Assembly: GCF_029784135.1 (NCBI RefSeq)
Contig: NC_073746.1
Location: forward strand, 152,163,857-152,227,856
Length of the DNA: 64,000 nucleotides
Direction: 5' to 3'
From: Toxorhynchites rutilus septentrionalis
Taxonomy: Eukaryota > Arthropoda > Insecta > Diptera > Culicidae
A model generated the notes under the pieces. The model was given only the letters and a program-made list of their open reading frames with translations, was not told the origin of the DNA and ran no database searches. The first letter of the stretch is position 1, and the number at the start of each line of letters is the position of its first letter. Shown here in pieces: positions 33,576 to 46,913 of the stretch. The position numbers and the translations under genes were made by a program.

Positions 33576-35150
33576 CTTTCGCCATCTTTCATAGAGCTTA
33601 AATATTCTATCCTCCCAGAACATGTTTGCTTTGTCGAATCCATTCCAAATCCCACTAGAAACGGAGTATATCTTCCTCCGGGCGAAGACCGAATATGTAA
33701 AATAATTAATAAGCATGGTATAAATTCTCGCATGAGCGGAAATGCTAGAGCTTTGCCTGACTTTTTGATCGTTTATATTTTTCCGAAAAACCTACAGCAA
33801 CCAATTTTCACTGAATTCATTATCCATGCTTTGGAATAAATCTTTACTCAACAATTGAGGAAAGCATATCAGCAGTGGAAGACTTGTTGAATTTTTCCTA
33901 ATTTTTATGATATTTAGTACATATTTTAGTATATATTTACTATAGTCCCATCATTTAAGTATATTCTACTTTTAATCAGACGAACAAATTACATATAAAA
34001 TCTTTTTATATTGACTGTGGATTCAAAAATTTTCTCTTGAGTAATTTAACACTCTGAAACGTATTCCTACAATCATAACTCTGGAGTTACATCTACATAC
34101 ACCGTATCCTCTATAAAGCAATGTTGTTCCTCAAACTTAAACTCGTTGTAATTTCATAAATTCGTCAGACAATCTGGTTTCATGAATTTACTAGCACTGT
34201 TTTGGGAAGCCACGAAACAATTGAGCGTAGAGATAAAAGAAGTTAAATACAAAGTTTAACTTAATGTAAGATATATTGAAGTGCTAACCGGAGAACTATC
34301 ATGACAGAAAACATTGGCATGGAAACTAGTATATAAAGAGTACAACAATCAGGAAAAATCAGGATCATTTCAGAAAAATCAGGATAAATTGAGTGTTCGT
34401 CAGGATATCAGGGAGCGTGCTAAAAAGTCTGGGAAATCCTGAAAAATCAGGAAGGTTGGCATCTCTGCCTGTGACCCTGGATGCACTCTGATCCACGTAT
34501 AACGTATATTCAGCTACTGTCGGCCAACCGGTTTAGGACACACATAAATAATACGATAAGAAATTTGTTGCATGTTGAATTTCAACATCTTTGAAAAGGA
34601 TACGCTGTAGTCGCAGTCGACCACCTTACAGTATATTATTAGTGTCAAAATCGTATATTATATCGAATTGGTGTTAATTATTATTTCCATAGAGGGCAGT
34701 AGAGTAGTCAGTGACTCCGCAGATATAACAAAATAGCGAAATAACAAACACCATTTTGAAAATTATCAACTCTCAAGTTTAACATCCTCTGTTGATTGAT
34801 CGCTGTCTAGAGCCAAACTGAAACTGAAATATCGAAAATCACTAAACGAATTGAACAGTTGAACGAATACTGTTCCCCGGCGTTACATCAAATGTACACA
34901 ACAAAGGTATGTGAAATTAGATAATCTCGTTTTAGTGCTATTTTGAAAAAAAATATATTGAAAAAATGTATAATTTCATATATAGGTTTTTTAGGAGTGT
35001 CAAAATTTATAAGTACGAAAATCTCGAAAAGCCATCAAGAAATGATTGAGCAAAATGCGCTCGAAATTTGACGTTTTTCGTGACGCCACCAATATTTAGT
35101 ATTTCAAATTTTTACCTTTACTCTCGAACTAGACGAAAATTATCAAAAAT
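33576..35150. other. AT-rich sequence, nothing identified
   Basis: No gene, element boundary or RNA was recognised. A local cluster of ATCAGGA/AAATCAGGA words occurs at about 34350-34455. Confidence 0.4.
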
Positions 35151-36660
35151 AAATGTTTGAGGAACAAACGTACAAAAACATCACCCAGTCAAACGAAATG
35201 TAGCCCGTCTTCATCAACCCACGTCCGGAAAATGATTATTCATAAATATCCCGCACTGCGCACACCGCGTTCCCCCTCATGTCGTAGTACTTCTGCAATG
35301 CTATTCCACAGCTTAAAGCGGTGATAGGTTAATAATTTATTCTAAAATTGATCGGTCATTCAGACGGGTACGTGACACTATGCGATGGTACCGCGCAATG
35401 TCTCGGCGGGTATACGAACTCAGTGGCCGTAACAGTTCCTAGCGACGGTTTTTTTTCTGCACCATTTCTGGGGTTCCAACGTGCGGGAGAGACCTTCCAG
35501 TGCGATTCACACGTTAAAGCTACGGTAGTCCGGTGGTGTGAAATCGCTGCAATAGAGTTGCACCTAGAGCAGTGGAAACAGCGATTGCCTGCCAGCCAGT
35601 AGTTAGTCATAATTTGCGGCGCGTATTGTTTCAGACGATTGATACTTGTAAAAATCGAAAACAAATACCGCCGGGATAAGTCACACAGGCAGTCAAACGT
35701 GAAACCGTCAATCGGTGGAACCCTGTTATGACCTTTCCGCTCGCATGTATGCCAATCCAATGTGATAATATAACAAGTCAACAGAAAGCAGTTCGAAAAG
35801 GGGGTTACGATGAGCTAGACGTGAAAAAGGGTTTGGCCTTTCGGCTCATCAGCATGTGGCGTCCCCGAACCGTTGCGTCCGACGTGGCGACTGGCGTTCA
35901 ACGGGGGAATCGACGAATGGTGTGACCTGATGTGGATTTAAATTTGATGAGCACACACACGCTCACACTTGATATTCGACACACGTCGCGATCGGTTGAT
36001 GCGTCGATGCGACAATACCTTTAGGTGAACCAAAAGGTGCGAAGTTACTTCAACGGTCAAATAAAATGTAGGCAATTTTTGGAGGCCTTTGTGGCAAAGA
36101 GGTTTAATGGAAAAAAAACACTGCACAATTGACCGGTATGGAACAGTTGAGGAATTACGCTTTCCCGTCGAAAGATTGAAAACTCTTCAGATCAGGTGGG
36201 AAGCCTGGATGCATCAGCTGTTTCAAACAGCGCTCGCAGAAAATTCCAAAGCTTTAACCGACACCCATCGGATTGTTGTGACCACATGCCGCGGCACGAG
36301 GAAACGATTTTCTCTCCAAGCTCACATTCTCCGAGTTCAGCATACCACTCAGCCACCTCCAATGCTGCCCCCAAAGAGGGGCAACAAAACGATTGCGAAT
36401 GGTTGAAAACGGTTAACACTTACGCACTTGGGCCGAGAAAAAGTTTTATTCCAATTGGGGAAATATGGGGTGTGGATCCATCCCAAAAACGATTGCACTT
36501 AACACTTGATTTTAATGATTACTCTGTTGGGTTGTTCTCATCGAATGTCGGTGCTGCGTTGCTGATGAAATCTTGTCTCCATCTGGGTTCACACCGGTTG
36601 AGGGTTTGGTTTGTGGGAGAGAATAATTTGTTTCCATGAATTCAAAGTCAACGAAAATTC
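35151..36660. other. GC-richer, single-copy-looking island without a recognisable gene
   Basis: Overlapping frames of 60-147 codons on both strands, none with a known domain. AT-rich motif clusters (for example TGATTATTCATAAATATC near 35232) lie at the left edge. Regulatory DNA or untranslated exons are possible. Confidence 0.4.
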
Positions 36661-37679
36661 ACTAATACGAAGAAATGCTTGTTGGCTCTGAAACCTGCTT
36701 CGAAAAAGACCATGGACATTCACCTCAATTCCAATTGCCCGAATGTAACAATTACCCGTATGCATAATTGAATGTATCCCGAATGTACTATTAACAATAA
36801 ATTCTATTGCAAAATAATATTGAAACCGATTTTGTTTGTTATAAAAATACACTCTGTGAGCAAGAATGACTGAATAACAATTGGCTATTGAATTATAGGA
36901 GACCAATCGGAGATAAAAGAGCAACAGAACATTGCGATATTCCGGAGCATTTACAACATGGAATAATTTTCTGAAATTATTGACTTTTGACATTTACATT
37001 TTTAAATCCAACTTAAATTTTTAAAACGAAGCAAATAAACACGAAAAAACAACTCACGTTAAAAAAGGGAAAAAAATGTATAAAATGTTTCATTTCGTTT
37101 TCTTTTTAACTCTATTCACATTTCCGAGCGATCTATTCTTCCGATTTTTCATGATGCAATTACTGCTACTATCGATCATTCCGTCATTTCAACTTAACAT
37201 TTTTTATCGTATGTTTGTTTTTTTCTCATGTTCTATTGAATTCATCTCATTTATTATAAGGAAATTTTATAAAAAAATATTGTATCCTTTTTCTATAAGA
37301 ATCATAATTCTTTTTCCGAATCTTTTCTTCTGCGTTTTAAATAATTGAGAGAAACAGCTTACGAAAAACGTAAAAACGAAACTCTCAAACTCATTTTTTC
37401 GTATCTTCATAAAAACCGAAGCGCCAGGTACAGCCAGGGAAGTTTCTTTGATCGGAACAAGTGATAATCGGAAGTGACAATGTCTGATAAAAAGGACTGG
37501 TGAAGCAGGAATAGACATTCAAGCGCTTCCGTGTAGGCTTCGCCGACCTTTGAACATGTTTCTGGGTATTTTCTCAACATCATTCATCCCCAACATCCAT
37601 AAAGGGATGTAGGATATGAATTGATATGAATTTGTTTTAAGTAGCACTAGCTCTGTCAGAAATGGTACCAACAAGGAAG
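36661..37679. other. AT-rich sequence, nothing identified
   Basis: A 90-codon, very hydrophobic frame at 37076-37348 arises from T-rich sequence and is not supported as a gene. Confidence 0.4.
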
Positions 37680-38645
37680 GGCCCGAAATCTTCGGAGATG
37701 AAAAATGAAAATCGACTCTCCTCTCAGCAGCTTCAGTAGCTTAAGTAGCTTCGACTTCCTCTAAGTAGCCTCAGTAGACTCGACTAGGAGTACTTCGGCT
37801 TTCGCCGTCAACATTATTTGAATTGACTGAAAAATGAATTGACGGGCGTTGAGAGCGAGGATGACTGATGAACTGTTCTAGTCAATGATTATTCTATTTG
37901 TCGTGACTAATGAATTCAAATCTGCCTCTTCATTCAACTGACTTCAATCAAACATCAAACCCTCGTACACAATCTTATTTTACGTCCTTATAAAGTGAAA
38001 CGTAAACTTGACTTCTGATGCAAAATAGTAGTTACACCATTAATGGACGGTTTATTGTCTACCCAGCGTGAACTGAAACCAACGAACTTTGTAGCATACA
38101 AAGGTCCTCGCGTTAGTATTAGTAAATAGCGTGCAGTTTGGGAGGAATTCTAAACAAAATTTTAATTCACCTTGTCTGCAAGTTCAATTTTGTGAAAAAT
38201 AACATACAGAAAAACTGGTTTATATCAACAAATTTAACAAATTTGTCAGTGGTTCTGAACACGACACTGCACGCTACTTTATACGTGTGAGTAATTTTTG
38301 TGTACGATACAAAAAAAAATGGCTCACCTGTAGTATATGTCAAACCACGTTGAACTCAAACATCGATACATGCATACGTGATACATGAGAGAGAGAGAAA
38401 CGATTTCAGTCTGGAAGGAGTCACTTCAAAATGCAATGAAGTCCAATTGATGGGGAAAAATTAAATGAGATAGTCGAATCGTAGAGGGAGATAGCGACTA
38501 AACGCCCGACTGACTGTAGGTTGACGTAGAAACTGCTGGAAGAAGCCAAAAGTCATTTCCAATCGAATACGAAGGGAAATTACTTCATAGTCCCCTGGCT
38601 ATCCTCAGTTGAATATGGCTATGCCGAGCTCTGGTGCCAACTAAG
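37680..38645 (-). repeat. Dispersed repeat family R-D (copy 2, uninterrupted at the ITmD37E site)
   Basis: Reverse of 28640-29010 plus 30260-30440. It contains the empty target of the DD37E element (GTGTAAC joined to TACTATTTTGCATCA on the minus strand, about 38030-38050). It carries its own extra segment of about 300 bp (about 38080-38380) not present in copy 1. Confidence 0.75.
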
Positions 38646-38659
38646 AAAACAGGTAAAAA

Positions 38660-38960
38660 TTTTCTGAAATAGTTTTAACGTTAATAACTATTTGTACAGC
38701 GAACGGATTTTGATGATTTGCATACCAAGGTTATTGGAGATTTAGTAATATTTGTTTAATATGCTATCCGTTACGATTTCCTATTCCATAAACAATTTAA
38801 ATTGGCAAAAATTGGTAGAATTCATTTTTCGCATACATTTATTCTGTGCTTTTTTGTGCATACTTACCCATGCTGTCAATGAGGACCACCTAGCGAAGCT
38901 CAATATTAATATAACACTACGAATCAGGCACGCGTACAACGTTCGCTCGAAATGCAAATG
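38660..38960 (+). repeat. Dispersed repeat, family R-B (copy 3)
   Basis: Contains TTAACGTTAATAACTA, GCGAACGGATTTTGATG, ATACATTTATTCTGTG and CGCTCGAAATGCAAATGCAGTG. The last two also occur in diverged form at 44270-44350. Confidence 0.65.
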
Positions 38961-39076
38961 CAGTGTTCGTTCTACACTGTGTATGTAAATATTGCAACTT
39001 AAGATTCATCCTTTTATAACTTATTCAGTTTGAACAAAACGATTCGTGATTTGTACCACATAGGGCCTGATTCTCG

Positions 39077-39421
39077 AATACACTTCACGGTGGAAACGGA
39101 ACAAACGGCACGCAATTGAACTACGTTTTACGAGTTAGTGAAGTGTCGAAGATAATAATGAGTTTTCAGGCAGAATGAGCACATTTCGAATAAAAAATCA
39201 TTAATGAAAATTAACTTTTTCGTATCAAACTGGTACTCAATGTGAATGGAAAACTTTGTTTTCTTCGTGTAGTATAATAATCTCATACAAAAATTTTATC
39301 TGAAGATAATTTGATATTATTATGATAAGTTTTAGTGGGAAACTAATCTCGTATCCAGAAGTCGACACCGTACCGTTGTCATCGCGGATACGTTTCATTC
39401 CGTTTCCACCGTGAAGTGTAT
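39077..39421. mobile_element. TA-flanked MITE with ~22-bp inverted termini
   Basis: The left end CACTTCACGGTGGAAACGGA is repeated inverted at the right end (CGTTTCCACCGTGAAGTG to about 39419), each next to TA. About 340 bp, non-coding. The sequence just outside the left end (GGGCCTGATTCTCGAATACA) recurs inside the retrotransposon ORF1 remnant near 44205 on the minus strand. Confidence 0.7.
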
Positions 39422-39451
39422 ATGATGATGATGATGATGATGATGATGATG
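39421..39451. repeat. (ATG)n microsatellite
   Basis: About ten ATG/TGA trinucleotide units directly after the MITE. Confidence 0.97.
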
Positions 39452-39854
39452 GTCCCGCCTCCTTCCCCTACAGAGGTTTGAGCAAGACGAGTTATCTAAA
39501 AGATAATTAATTTTTTTGCAACATTGAAATCAGTTTAGCAAACATGAAAAACGAACTGATTTTGTTTACAGATATAAGTTCAAAAAATTGCAATGTCCAA
39601 AAAAGCCAATATTCAGTCATGTCCGCCACAGAGCCGATACGGTCCCGACGAGGCCCTTGCAGCCAAGTGGTCCACCAGAGCACAAGTCCAACCGCCAGCC
39701 TTGTTTTAGATTGACTGTGAATACCCTCATTCAGAGAAATCGAGAAAATTTCCTTTACGAAAAATTCCTAGATCGGCACTTAAAAAAAAACTTTCAATTT
39801 AATATCCTTTATATCTGTGTCTCGCACGCGACGCTCAAACTTTTGTAGACTACT
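39452..39854. other. Sequence between the microsatellite and the CR1-like element
   Basis: Short frames only; nothing identified. Confidence 0.35.
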
Positions 39855-40206
39855 TTTATTTTTTTGTAACTATAAGAACGACAAAATAAAAATAAAAATA
39901 GTTCATCATCACCAAGATCATGACAGACATAATAGAGATCAATACAAATTTAAAAATAGATGATTTAAAAAAAATTAAATAATCTACATAATATAATCCG
40001 TTCAAAAAAAAAACTTCGTCAGATTTCTTTGAAAATATTGAAAACAAACTGCAAAAAAATTGTCCGCATTAAATTATCCGTTCGTATAAAACTTCGTCAG
40101 TAAAGATCTTCGTCATAAAAATAAACAAAAACTCGTTCAGCTGTTAAGAGAACACAGCTTTTACATGTGAAATACAGTGCCTCTTAAATTCTGTAAGTGT
40201 TGTTGC

Positions 40207-42931
40207 TCATTTAATATGTCTTGGCATCGAGATGAACACATTTATTCCTTTGAAGTACAACGAATTTTGTGAAGCACATGACAAGAAATTAGGTGGTCTT
40301 ATTTCATTCGCGTTTCTAGTGTTATAACTATGAAAGTCACTTCCTCTTTCAACTCGATCACACAAATATCGAGGCAGCAAACCGTTAATTACTTTAAAAA
40401 TGAACACCATAGTTAAATAAACAATTCTTTGCTTCACGGATAACCATTGCAGAGCGTCCAACATTAAAGATGAGGAAGTGAATCTGTTACATTTTAGTAT
40501 CAACCGCATTATTTTGTTTTGCAAGCGCTGTAATCTCGATATTTGTGTGTCATTGGCTAAAAATAAAATGGAAGAGCAAAAGTCTAAATGAGGAGAGATG
40601 ATTAATTTGTATAGCTGTATTTTGCTGCAAATAGTTAAATCGTTTTTCAATCGACATAAGATTCCATACTTCTTGGCAATTTTCTTGATGACATTGTCAA
40701 TGTGAGTGTTGAACTTGAGTTTGTCATCAATAATCACGCCAAGATATTTAATGTCCCGAACTCGATCAATAGTCTCATTATCAATAACGATGGAGACGTT
40801 TTCATTTAAACGATTTCGCGAGATTACCATATATTTAGTTTTACTTATGTTCAATTTCAATTGCTTATACTTCAACCATCTACTTAAAGAATGTAAATCT
40901 CCATTCAAATGTAAAACGATCTGATCTAAATCATTAGCTGCAATGAATAACACAGTATCATCTGCAAAAAGATTGATATCACAAAATCGTAAAACTCTTC
41001 GCATGTCATTGATATACATAATAAATAAAAGGGGCCCTAATACACTTCCCTGAGGTACTCCAAGATTATTCCCTAGGGGATTCGAAATTGTATCATTAAA
41101 AATAGTCCGTTGAGTTCTGTCATTTAAATAGCTTTCGAACCATTTATATACAGTACTCGTAAATCCAAAGCGCTTAATCGTGTTCAACAACAAGAGCCTA
41201 GAAATTGTTTCGAAAGCGCGTTTTAGATCCAAAAAAACAGCAATGATATTCTCTTTGCACTCTAGTTTCTCTTTCCATTTTGCTAATACCAAGTTCAATG
41301 CGGTTTCACAGGAATGACCTTCCCGATATCCCGATTGTTCTGGTATTAGCAAAGCATTGCAATTTAAATATTCCAGCAGCTGGCCTTTAACGACTACTTC
41401 TAATATTTTCTCTAGCGTGTGCAACATATTGATGGGACAAAACTCTTCGGCTTTAATCGTTCCAGCAACCTTTTGAATTGGAACTATTGAAGATTCCTTC
41501 CACACCATAGGCACATGCCCAGTTAGCAAAGATTTATTAATAAGGTCCAGCAAGATGTGATCGATGACATGAAAGCAATCTTGAATAACTCTAGCATTGA
41601 CATTATCCACTCCAGCCGTTTTTCCTAAAGAAAAGCAAATAGTTCTAAGTTCATTCAATGTAATTGGGTGAAAACTTTCAAATCTACAACTACTGTTAAC
41701 CGGCTGTTTTATTTCATCAGGTTCATCAACCAATTCAATGGACTGATTGATCAATGAAACACTATTGACAAAATAATCGTTAAACTTAGATGCTGTAGCC
41801 TGTTCAGACTGTTCAAGTGTGCCATTAAATGTTATGGACCGCGGTTTGCTATTACTAGGTTTTAATAAAGATTTCAAAATTTTCCATAACTCCTTGCTGT
41901 TGCTTTGATGCGGATCAATCTTCCTCTGAATATATTCACAACTAGTTTTCTTAATCGACTGTAAATATATATTGCGCGCGTTTGTGTACATATTCCAATG
42001 ATTTCCATCATTTGTTCTACAAAATTTCTTGTACCATCTGTCACTCTCACGTTTCAGGCGTAAAAGATCCAAATTGTACCAGCTGTTCGAGTTTTTCATA
42101 GGAACAAATTTTTGCGTAACAAGCCGATTTGTACACTCTTTCAAGGTATTAGTTAGAACAGCTGATGATTCATCTAAATTACCGACCTCGAATGGAAAAT
42201 CCAGGCTTCTCACTACGAGATTCGAAACAGCATGCTTCGAATATTTCCTTTAATTTCACAACATCTTCATTTACCACGAGATTATCTACAATATTGATAA
42301 TTAAAGTCTCATGATCGGTTATTTTCAAATGGGTATCCGTGACTGTGTAAATAGTATCAAAATTGGAATAAACATGATCAATTAAAGTTTTACTGTGCCT
42401 GGAAATGCGCGTAAATTCATGTACTGTTTGTTTCAAATTGAAGAAATCGGATACACGCTTCAAATGGTTCGAATTGTAGTCATCACGCCAATTAATATTG
42501 AAATCACCAGCTAATATATTCAATTTGCTAGAGTCAAGGAACATTTCAAGCCAGTTTTCTAAAATTTCAACAAAACGCAAGTCGTATGAGCTGGGACTAT
42601 GATACAAAACACCAAAATTACCCATCTTCATGCCATGTTCAACTATAATGCCCAAGAACCAGTTACCATCAAACACTTCGTTGAGGCGAAGATTGAATTG
42701 AACTGATTCTCTGACATAAATAGCAACACCGCCAGTGTGCCTAGAATGTGATAAACACGCAGCAACATTATATCCCGGAATACTATACTGATCAAATGAT
42801 TCTATTTCAACAATGTGTGTTTCAGACAAAAGGACTAGAAATGGACGCTCTTCCTCAACAATCTGACGTAACGCTACGTAGTTTGTTGACAGTCCCGCAA
42901 TATTCAAATACAAAATATAATATTGGTTCAC
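40207..42931 (-). pseudogene. CR1/Jockey-type ORF2: endonuclease and reverse transcriptase, frameshifted
   Basis: Two frames overlapping by 35 nt (42931-42179 and 42213-40207) encode consecutive parts of one protein, so a frameshift lies near 42200. The first has the AP endonuclease landmarks LNIAGL, LLSETHI, AGDFNINWRDD and TDHETLI. The second (668 residues) has GVPQGSVLGPLLF (~385) and the catalytic FADD at 417-420. Usually-conserved RPI in the early RT block reads CPI here (EEFCPINM, ~257-264), a likely damaging change. The frame starts with GTG, overlapping the ORF1 stop as GTGA. Closest by wording to CR1/Rex/Jockey-superfamily elements; the exact clade is uncertain. Confidence 0.85.
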
Positions 42932-44234
42932 AATTCTTCTGGAACCTGGTTGCTATTTATTGAAATGCAAGCTGCTTTTTTTTTCAAATCAAAAAGTCTC
43001 TGATATACTAAACATTCAGAGCTAAATGCGGCATGATTGACGTCAAAATTCAATTTCCGTTCTTTATTCATTTTTAAACAATTAACACATTTCAACACAG
43101 TTGACTTGCATTCAGATGTCTTGTGTTTCTGACTACACCTTGAGCACGTTTCAAAATTTTGTTTGCAATCCGTGCTCTTGTGTCCAAATTCTCCACATTT
43201 GAAGCATCTTAATACATTAATCGCAGGAACTACGGAGCACCGATCGAACCCCACATTTACTTTTTTCGCGTTCAATAAACAGTTATATGTGTCAACATCT
43301 ACTTCAATTACAGCAGTAAACTTATTGTAGGTGAAGCGTGGATTTTCGTACACATTTAAAACCTTTCATTCTTTTATTTCGATGCCTACATTCTGACTTC
43401 GGAGGTAATCAATGAAAACATCGGAGGAATGCTGATCGCTCATACCCACGATTTTTAATCTGGGCACCGATATGGGAACAACAGCACTATACTTCTCACC
43501 CAAATTGCTTTCGATGTCATCTTTCACATTGTCTACATTAGCTCCAGTTGCACACTCAACAATGATGGAGCCATTTCTTCCATTTCTGAAATTACTAATT
43601 TTGTGTGTTCTTGGATCTAATTTTGTCTTCAAATGCTTCCGAGTATCCTCGCAAGCTTGTTTGGACTCTTTAGGCTTGATTACAATAACCGGATGAGTCT
43701 TACGATTACTTTGCATGATACTAGTACTATTACTATAACCCATTATCTTATTGTTGTTAGAAGTGTTCGCACTTTTAACAACATCCGCAAAACTTATTTT
43801 ATTTTGATGTACATTATCATCATCATTATTTTGAAATTTTCGTTTCTTACGTTTCGGAATATTCTGGTGCGATTCAGAATGAACTGTACCAGTTCAATGA
43901 GCAAGTCATTCTTTGCAGCTAAATTATTTTGCGCGTTAATTGTTAAAATAGAACTAGTCATAGATTCCAATTTCTCACAAATCAATTTTTCAAGAGACCC
44001 ATTTACATCTTGTCTCAATTCTTCCATACCGCACTTTAACGCGCTGTCTATCTGAGCAGCGATCTGATCTCGCATGCCCGTAAGCGAGTCAGAGAGTGAA
44101 GATAATTTCATCACCTCTTTTTCTATCTTACGCACATCCGAAATAACATCGCTCTGCTCACCACAACCCTGGTCCGATAGACAGTCATATTCGATGTGTA
44201 TTCGAGAATCAGGCCCATAGTCTCGATCCAGCAA
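42928..44234 (-). pseudogene. CR1/Jockey-type ORF1 (gag-like), interrupted
   Basis: Three consecutive frames make up one gag-like protein. The N-terminal part (44234-43794) contains a heptad-like stretch (VRKIEKEVMKLSSLSDSL...) that suggests a coiled coil. A frameshift near 43890-43910 leads to the middle part (43743-43366), which has an RNA-binding-domain-like sequence. An in-frame TGA near 43360 separates it from the end part, which has zinc knuckles CFKCGEFGHKSTDC and CSRCSQKHKTSEC and a third cysteine pair. The first residues overlap a 20-nt stretch also found beside the MITE at 39077. Confidence 0.8.
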
Positions 44235-44235
44235 G

Positions 44236-44510
44236 CGCGCCGCCGATGGCTTTTGTTAATGAAATTTCCAAATACATTTATTCTGTGCAACTTTATACCT
44301 CTGCGAATCGGTTGCTTGTAAATCGCTCGCTCGGAATGAAAATGCAATGCTTCCTCTACGGGCACTGAGGCAGAAAGCAAATAATTCAACCTAAGCTCCC
44401 TCCTTTTGCAACTATTACGACGGCAAGTACAGAGAATATGCCGTTTGCGACTTCTATTACGCAATCTCGTTCAGCCAGTGTGAATCGTCAACAATTTTGA
44501 CGTAGGGCTA
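44236..44510 (+). repeat. R-B-like repeat fragment
   Basis: ATACATTTATTCTGTGC and CGCTCG-AATGAAAATGCAATG resemble the right half of the R-B copy at 38660-38960. A GACGTAGGGCTACGTTT palindrome follows at 44498. Confidence 0.55.
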
Positions 44511-46289
44511 CGTTTTTCATTTCTGTACCAGGGTGTAAGTTCGATGTTTCGAAAACGAGCGCTAAACGAAGTAGTATAAAAATCACTTCATTCGAAAGAT
44601 AAAAGGTGTAAGAATGACGTTTTTTACTTATTGATCACAAAAAAAATTGTTTCAATAGCTCAAAAACAAAAACTTTGAAATCAAACTTCCTAAATGCACA
44701 CTATAAATATAGCCATTTACTCGCAAGTTCATTTCAGTCGCGATTGAACTGTACACCTAGCAAAAGAACATGATTTCGCACGCATTTGTGCAACTCGTAG
44801 GTGGCCCCCTGATGAAATCGCAACCAAGCGAAAGAATATGATTTCGCATATATTTGAACGGACTGCAAGGCGGTTTCTTAACCAAGACTATAAATCGAAG
44901 CAATCAGACGAAATCGAAATTGTACAGTTTCTATCTTGCTATCATGTTAAACTGACTCGCACAATCGATTCCTGGCATTCTCAGAATTATATACAAAGCA
45001 AGCTTAGTGCAGAACTCAACAGAAGAGAAATACTCACTTTATTTTTCTAAACAAATTGAATGTAATTTTTGAACCTGTTATTTAATTAAATTCAAAGTGA
45101 TAATCATCTGTAGGTTCTTTTCGTCAGTGGTTCTCATCGAATCACTTATTACATTGTATAATTTATTTTACTGAACAGCTTTTTCGTTTCCATTTTTAAG
45201 CATTATAAAGAAGCATACTGTCAACACTTCGAAATGGTATTAATAGAAGCTAAACATAGAATTTCGCACTTAACTGAAATAGTAATCAGACAGTTACCAT
45301 TACGATTGAAACAAGTGAGAAAAACAATCTTTCAAATCAACTTCTTTTATTATCCAGACTACCAATGCTGCGGCTCAGTTTTCTCGGAAACGGTTGAACC
45401 GAACTGAACACGACAAATTTCATTTGAAACCCCATTTTGTTCCATTTGAGAACCTTTAGAGTTCTATCGGAATTGGTCTACAGATTCCGGAGAGGGCCTT
45501 CATTCCTGAACCCAACACAACAAGTAACCACTTGTTGACCAGAACAAAATCGACATATCGAACTTCATGGTTCGTCAAAACTAACTCATTGGTGACCGTT
45601 TCAATGGTTTTTGGCCACATGAGGATAATTCGGACGGTCTCCAGATGACCTACAGTTAAAACTTTAGATCGAGATATGATGCAAGTACAACACTTTTAGG
45701 TGGATTAAATAAGATTTGGTGTCCTCAAACCCTTGAATTATGATTTATTTTACAATAGGTAAATAAATCAATGAACTTCTACACATTTTCTTGCACATAA
45801 CGCTAGAAAGTAGTGTTGAAAGTTAGTTTGATCAATTACATCCCAAAGGAATGTTTTGAAAAGTTCCGCAAAAAAAATCCCAAACTTGCCTCTAAAAAAA
45901 TGTTCCATCAAAACATTTCAGAACGTTTTGTATCTAGCACCAGTACTGGTTTTACAAAGATTTGGGATATAGATTAAACGAAACATTTCGGATGTATTTA
46001 TTTATGTGATTATTGTATGCCCCCGGTGTACGGTCCAATCAATAATTACGAAAACAAAGTAAATTATTTCTCTACGTATAACATGAGAGTCAAAGATTAG
46101 ACATTAGAATGAGTATTAATAATGCAACCATGATACAGTCGCTATAAATCAATGTAGGCGCATGATCGGCTCGTCGCATAGAAATATTGAACGAAGACTG
46201 AAGACATGTTTACATGTAAATCATATATCTGATTGTTGGATATATTATGAAAAAAAGTGGTTTCCAGAAAAAACACAAAACACTACGAA
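44511..46289. other. Repeat-like AT-rich sequence, nothing classified
   Basis: No gene recognised. Around 46030-46070 a short ACGAAAACAAAGT block recalls the long-TIR element family. Confidence 0.35.
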
Positions 46290-46510
46290 AAAACGAATAC
46301 AATCAATAATTACGAAAACAAAATCCATTTTTTCGCAAATGTATGGCATTTTTTCGAAGAAGACTCATTGGCTAATTGGGTTTAATTTGATATGTCGATC
46401 ATCTGAATCGGGCCAGCGGTTCAAAAGTTATAAATTTTTGAAAAGTCAGTTTTTGGAAAAAAGAGAAAAAAATATTTTTCGGACCACCATAAAATGGAAA
46501 TGGGCACCCT
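46290..46510 (+). repeat. Fragment of the long-TIR element family
   Basis: Blocks CAATAATTACGAAAACAAAA, TCCATTTTTTCGC, AATTTGATATGTCGATCA and GTTCAAAAGTTATAAATTT match 8840-9070 and 50905-51330. Confidence 0.7.
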
Positions 46511-46756
46511 AATAAAAAAAAAATTAAAAAATACGGCTCAAATATCAGTATTTAAAATATTTTTCGAATTTTTGTTTTACTTTTTTTACACGATTGTATA
46601 GCAATGAGTCGTACACCCAAACTAGCGTTGGAAAAAAAAAATCATCTATGGCAGAAAAAAATATTTTTCGTGTGCTGAAGGGCGAAGTGTTCAAATAGAA
46701 GCACCTTTTTCAAGAGTGTTAAAATGTTTGTATGTATGAAGCAGACCTTTCATTAT

Positions 46757-46902
46757 GGCGATCTGACGTAGTGGTAACATCCATACCTCTCACGCTGAAG
46801 GTCACAAGTTCGATTCTCACTCCCGACATTCTGCCAAAAATGGAAGTAAAAGTGACGAGCCAGCCAAAAGTGTTGAAAATCACTATAATTCAGATAAAAA
46901 AC
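46757..46902 (+). mobile_element. tRNA-derived short SINE, family C (copy 4)
   Basis: Flanks CCTTTCATTAT (46746-46756) and CCTCTCATTAT (46903-46913) give an 11-bp target duplication with one mismatch. The tRNA-like head and A-rich end match the family. Confidence 0.88.
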
Positions 46903-46913
46903 CCTCTCATTAT

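Larger units (their letters stand above)
39855..44234 (-). mobile_element. Decayed CR1/Jockey-type non-LTR retrotransposon
   Basis: ORF1, endonuclease and reverse transcriptase lie in order on the minus strand, followed by an A/T-rich 3' region down to about 39855. There is no RNase H, unlike the I-clade element at 21-27 kb. Each ORF carries stops or frameshifts. Target duplications were not found. The 5' end is probably truncated, since no ATG is available at the start of the ORF1 frame. Confidence 0.85.

Noticed and set aside
33483..33839. 118-codon frame ending in FIIHALE
   Set aside because: Its first third is the mirror arm of repeat family P, and the rest shows no domain.
37076..37348. 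90-codon hydrophobic frame resembling a small membrane protein
   Set aside because: It derives from T-rich sequence, has no recognisable features, and lies in otherwise non-coding DNA.
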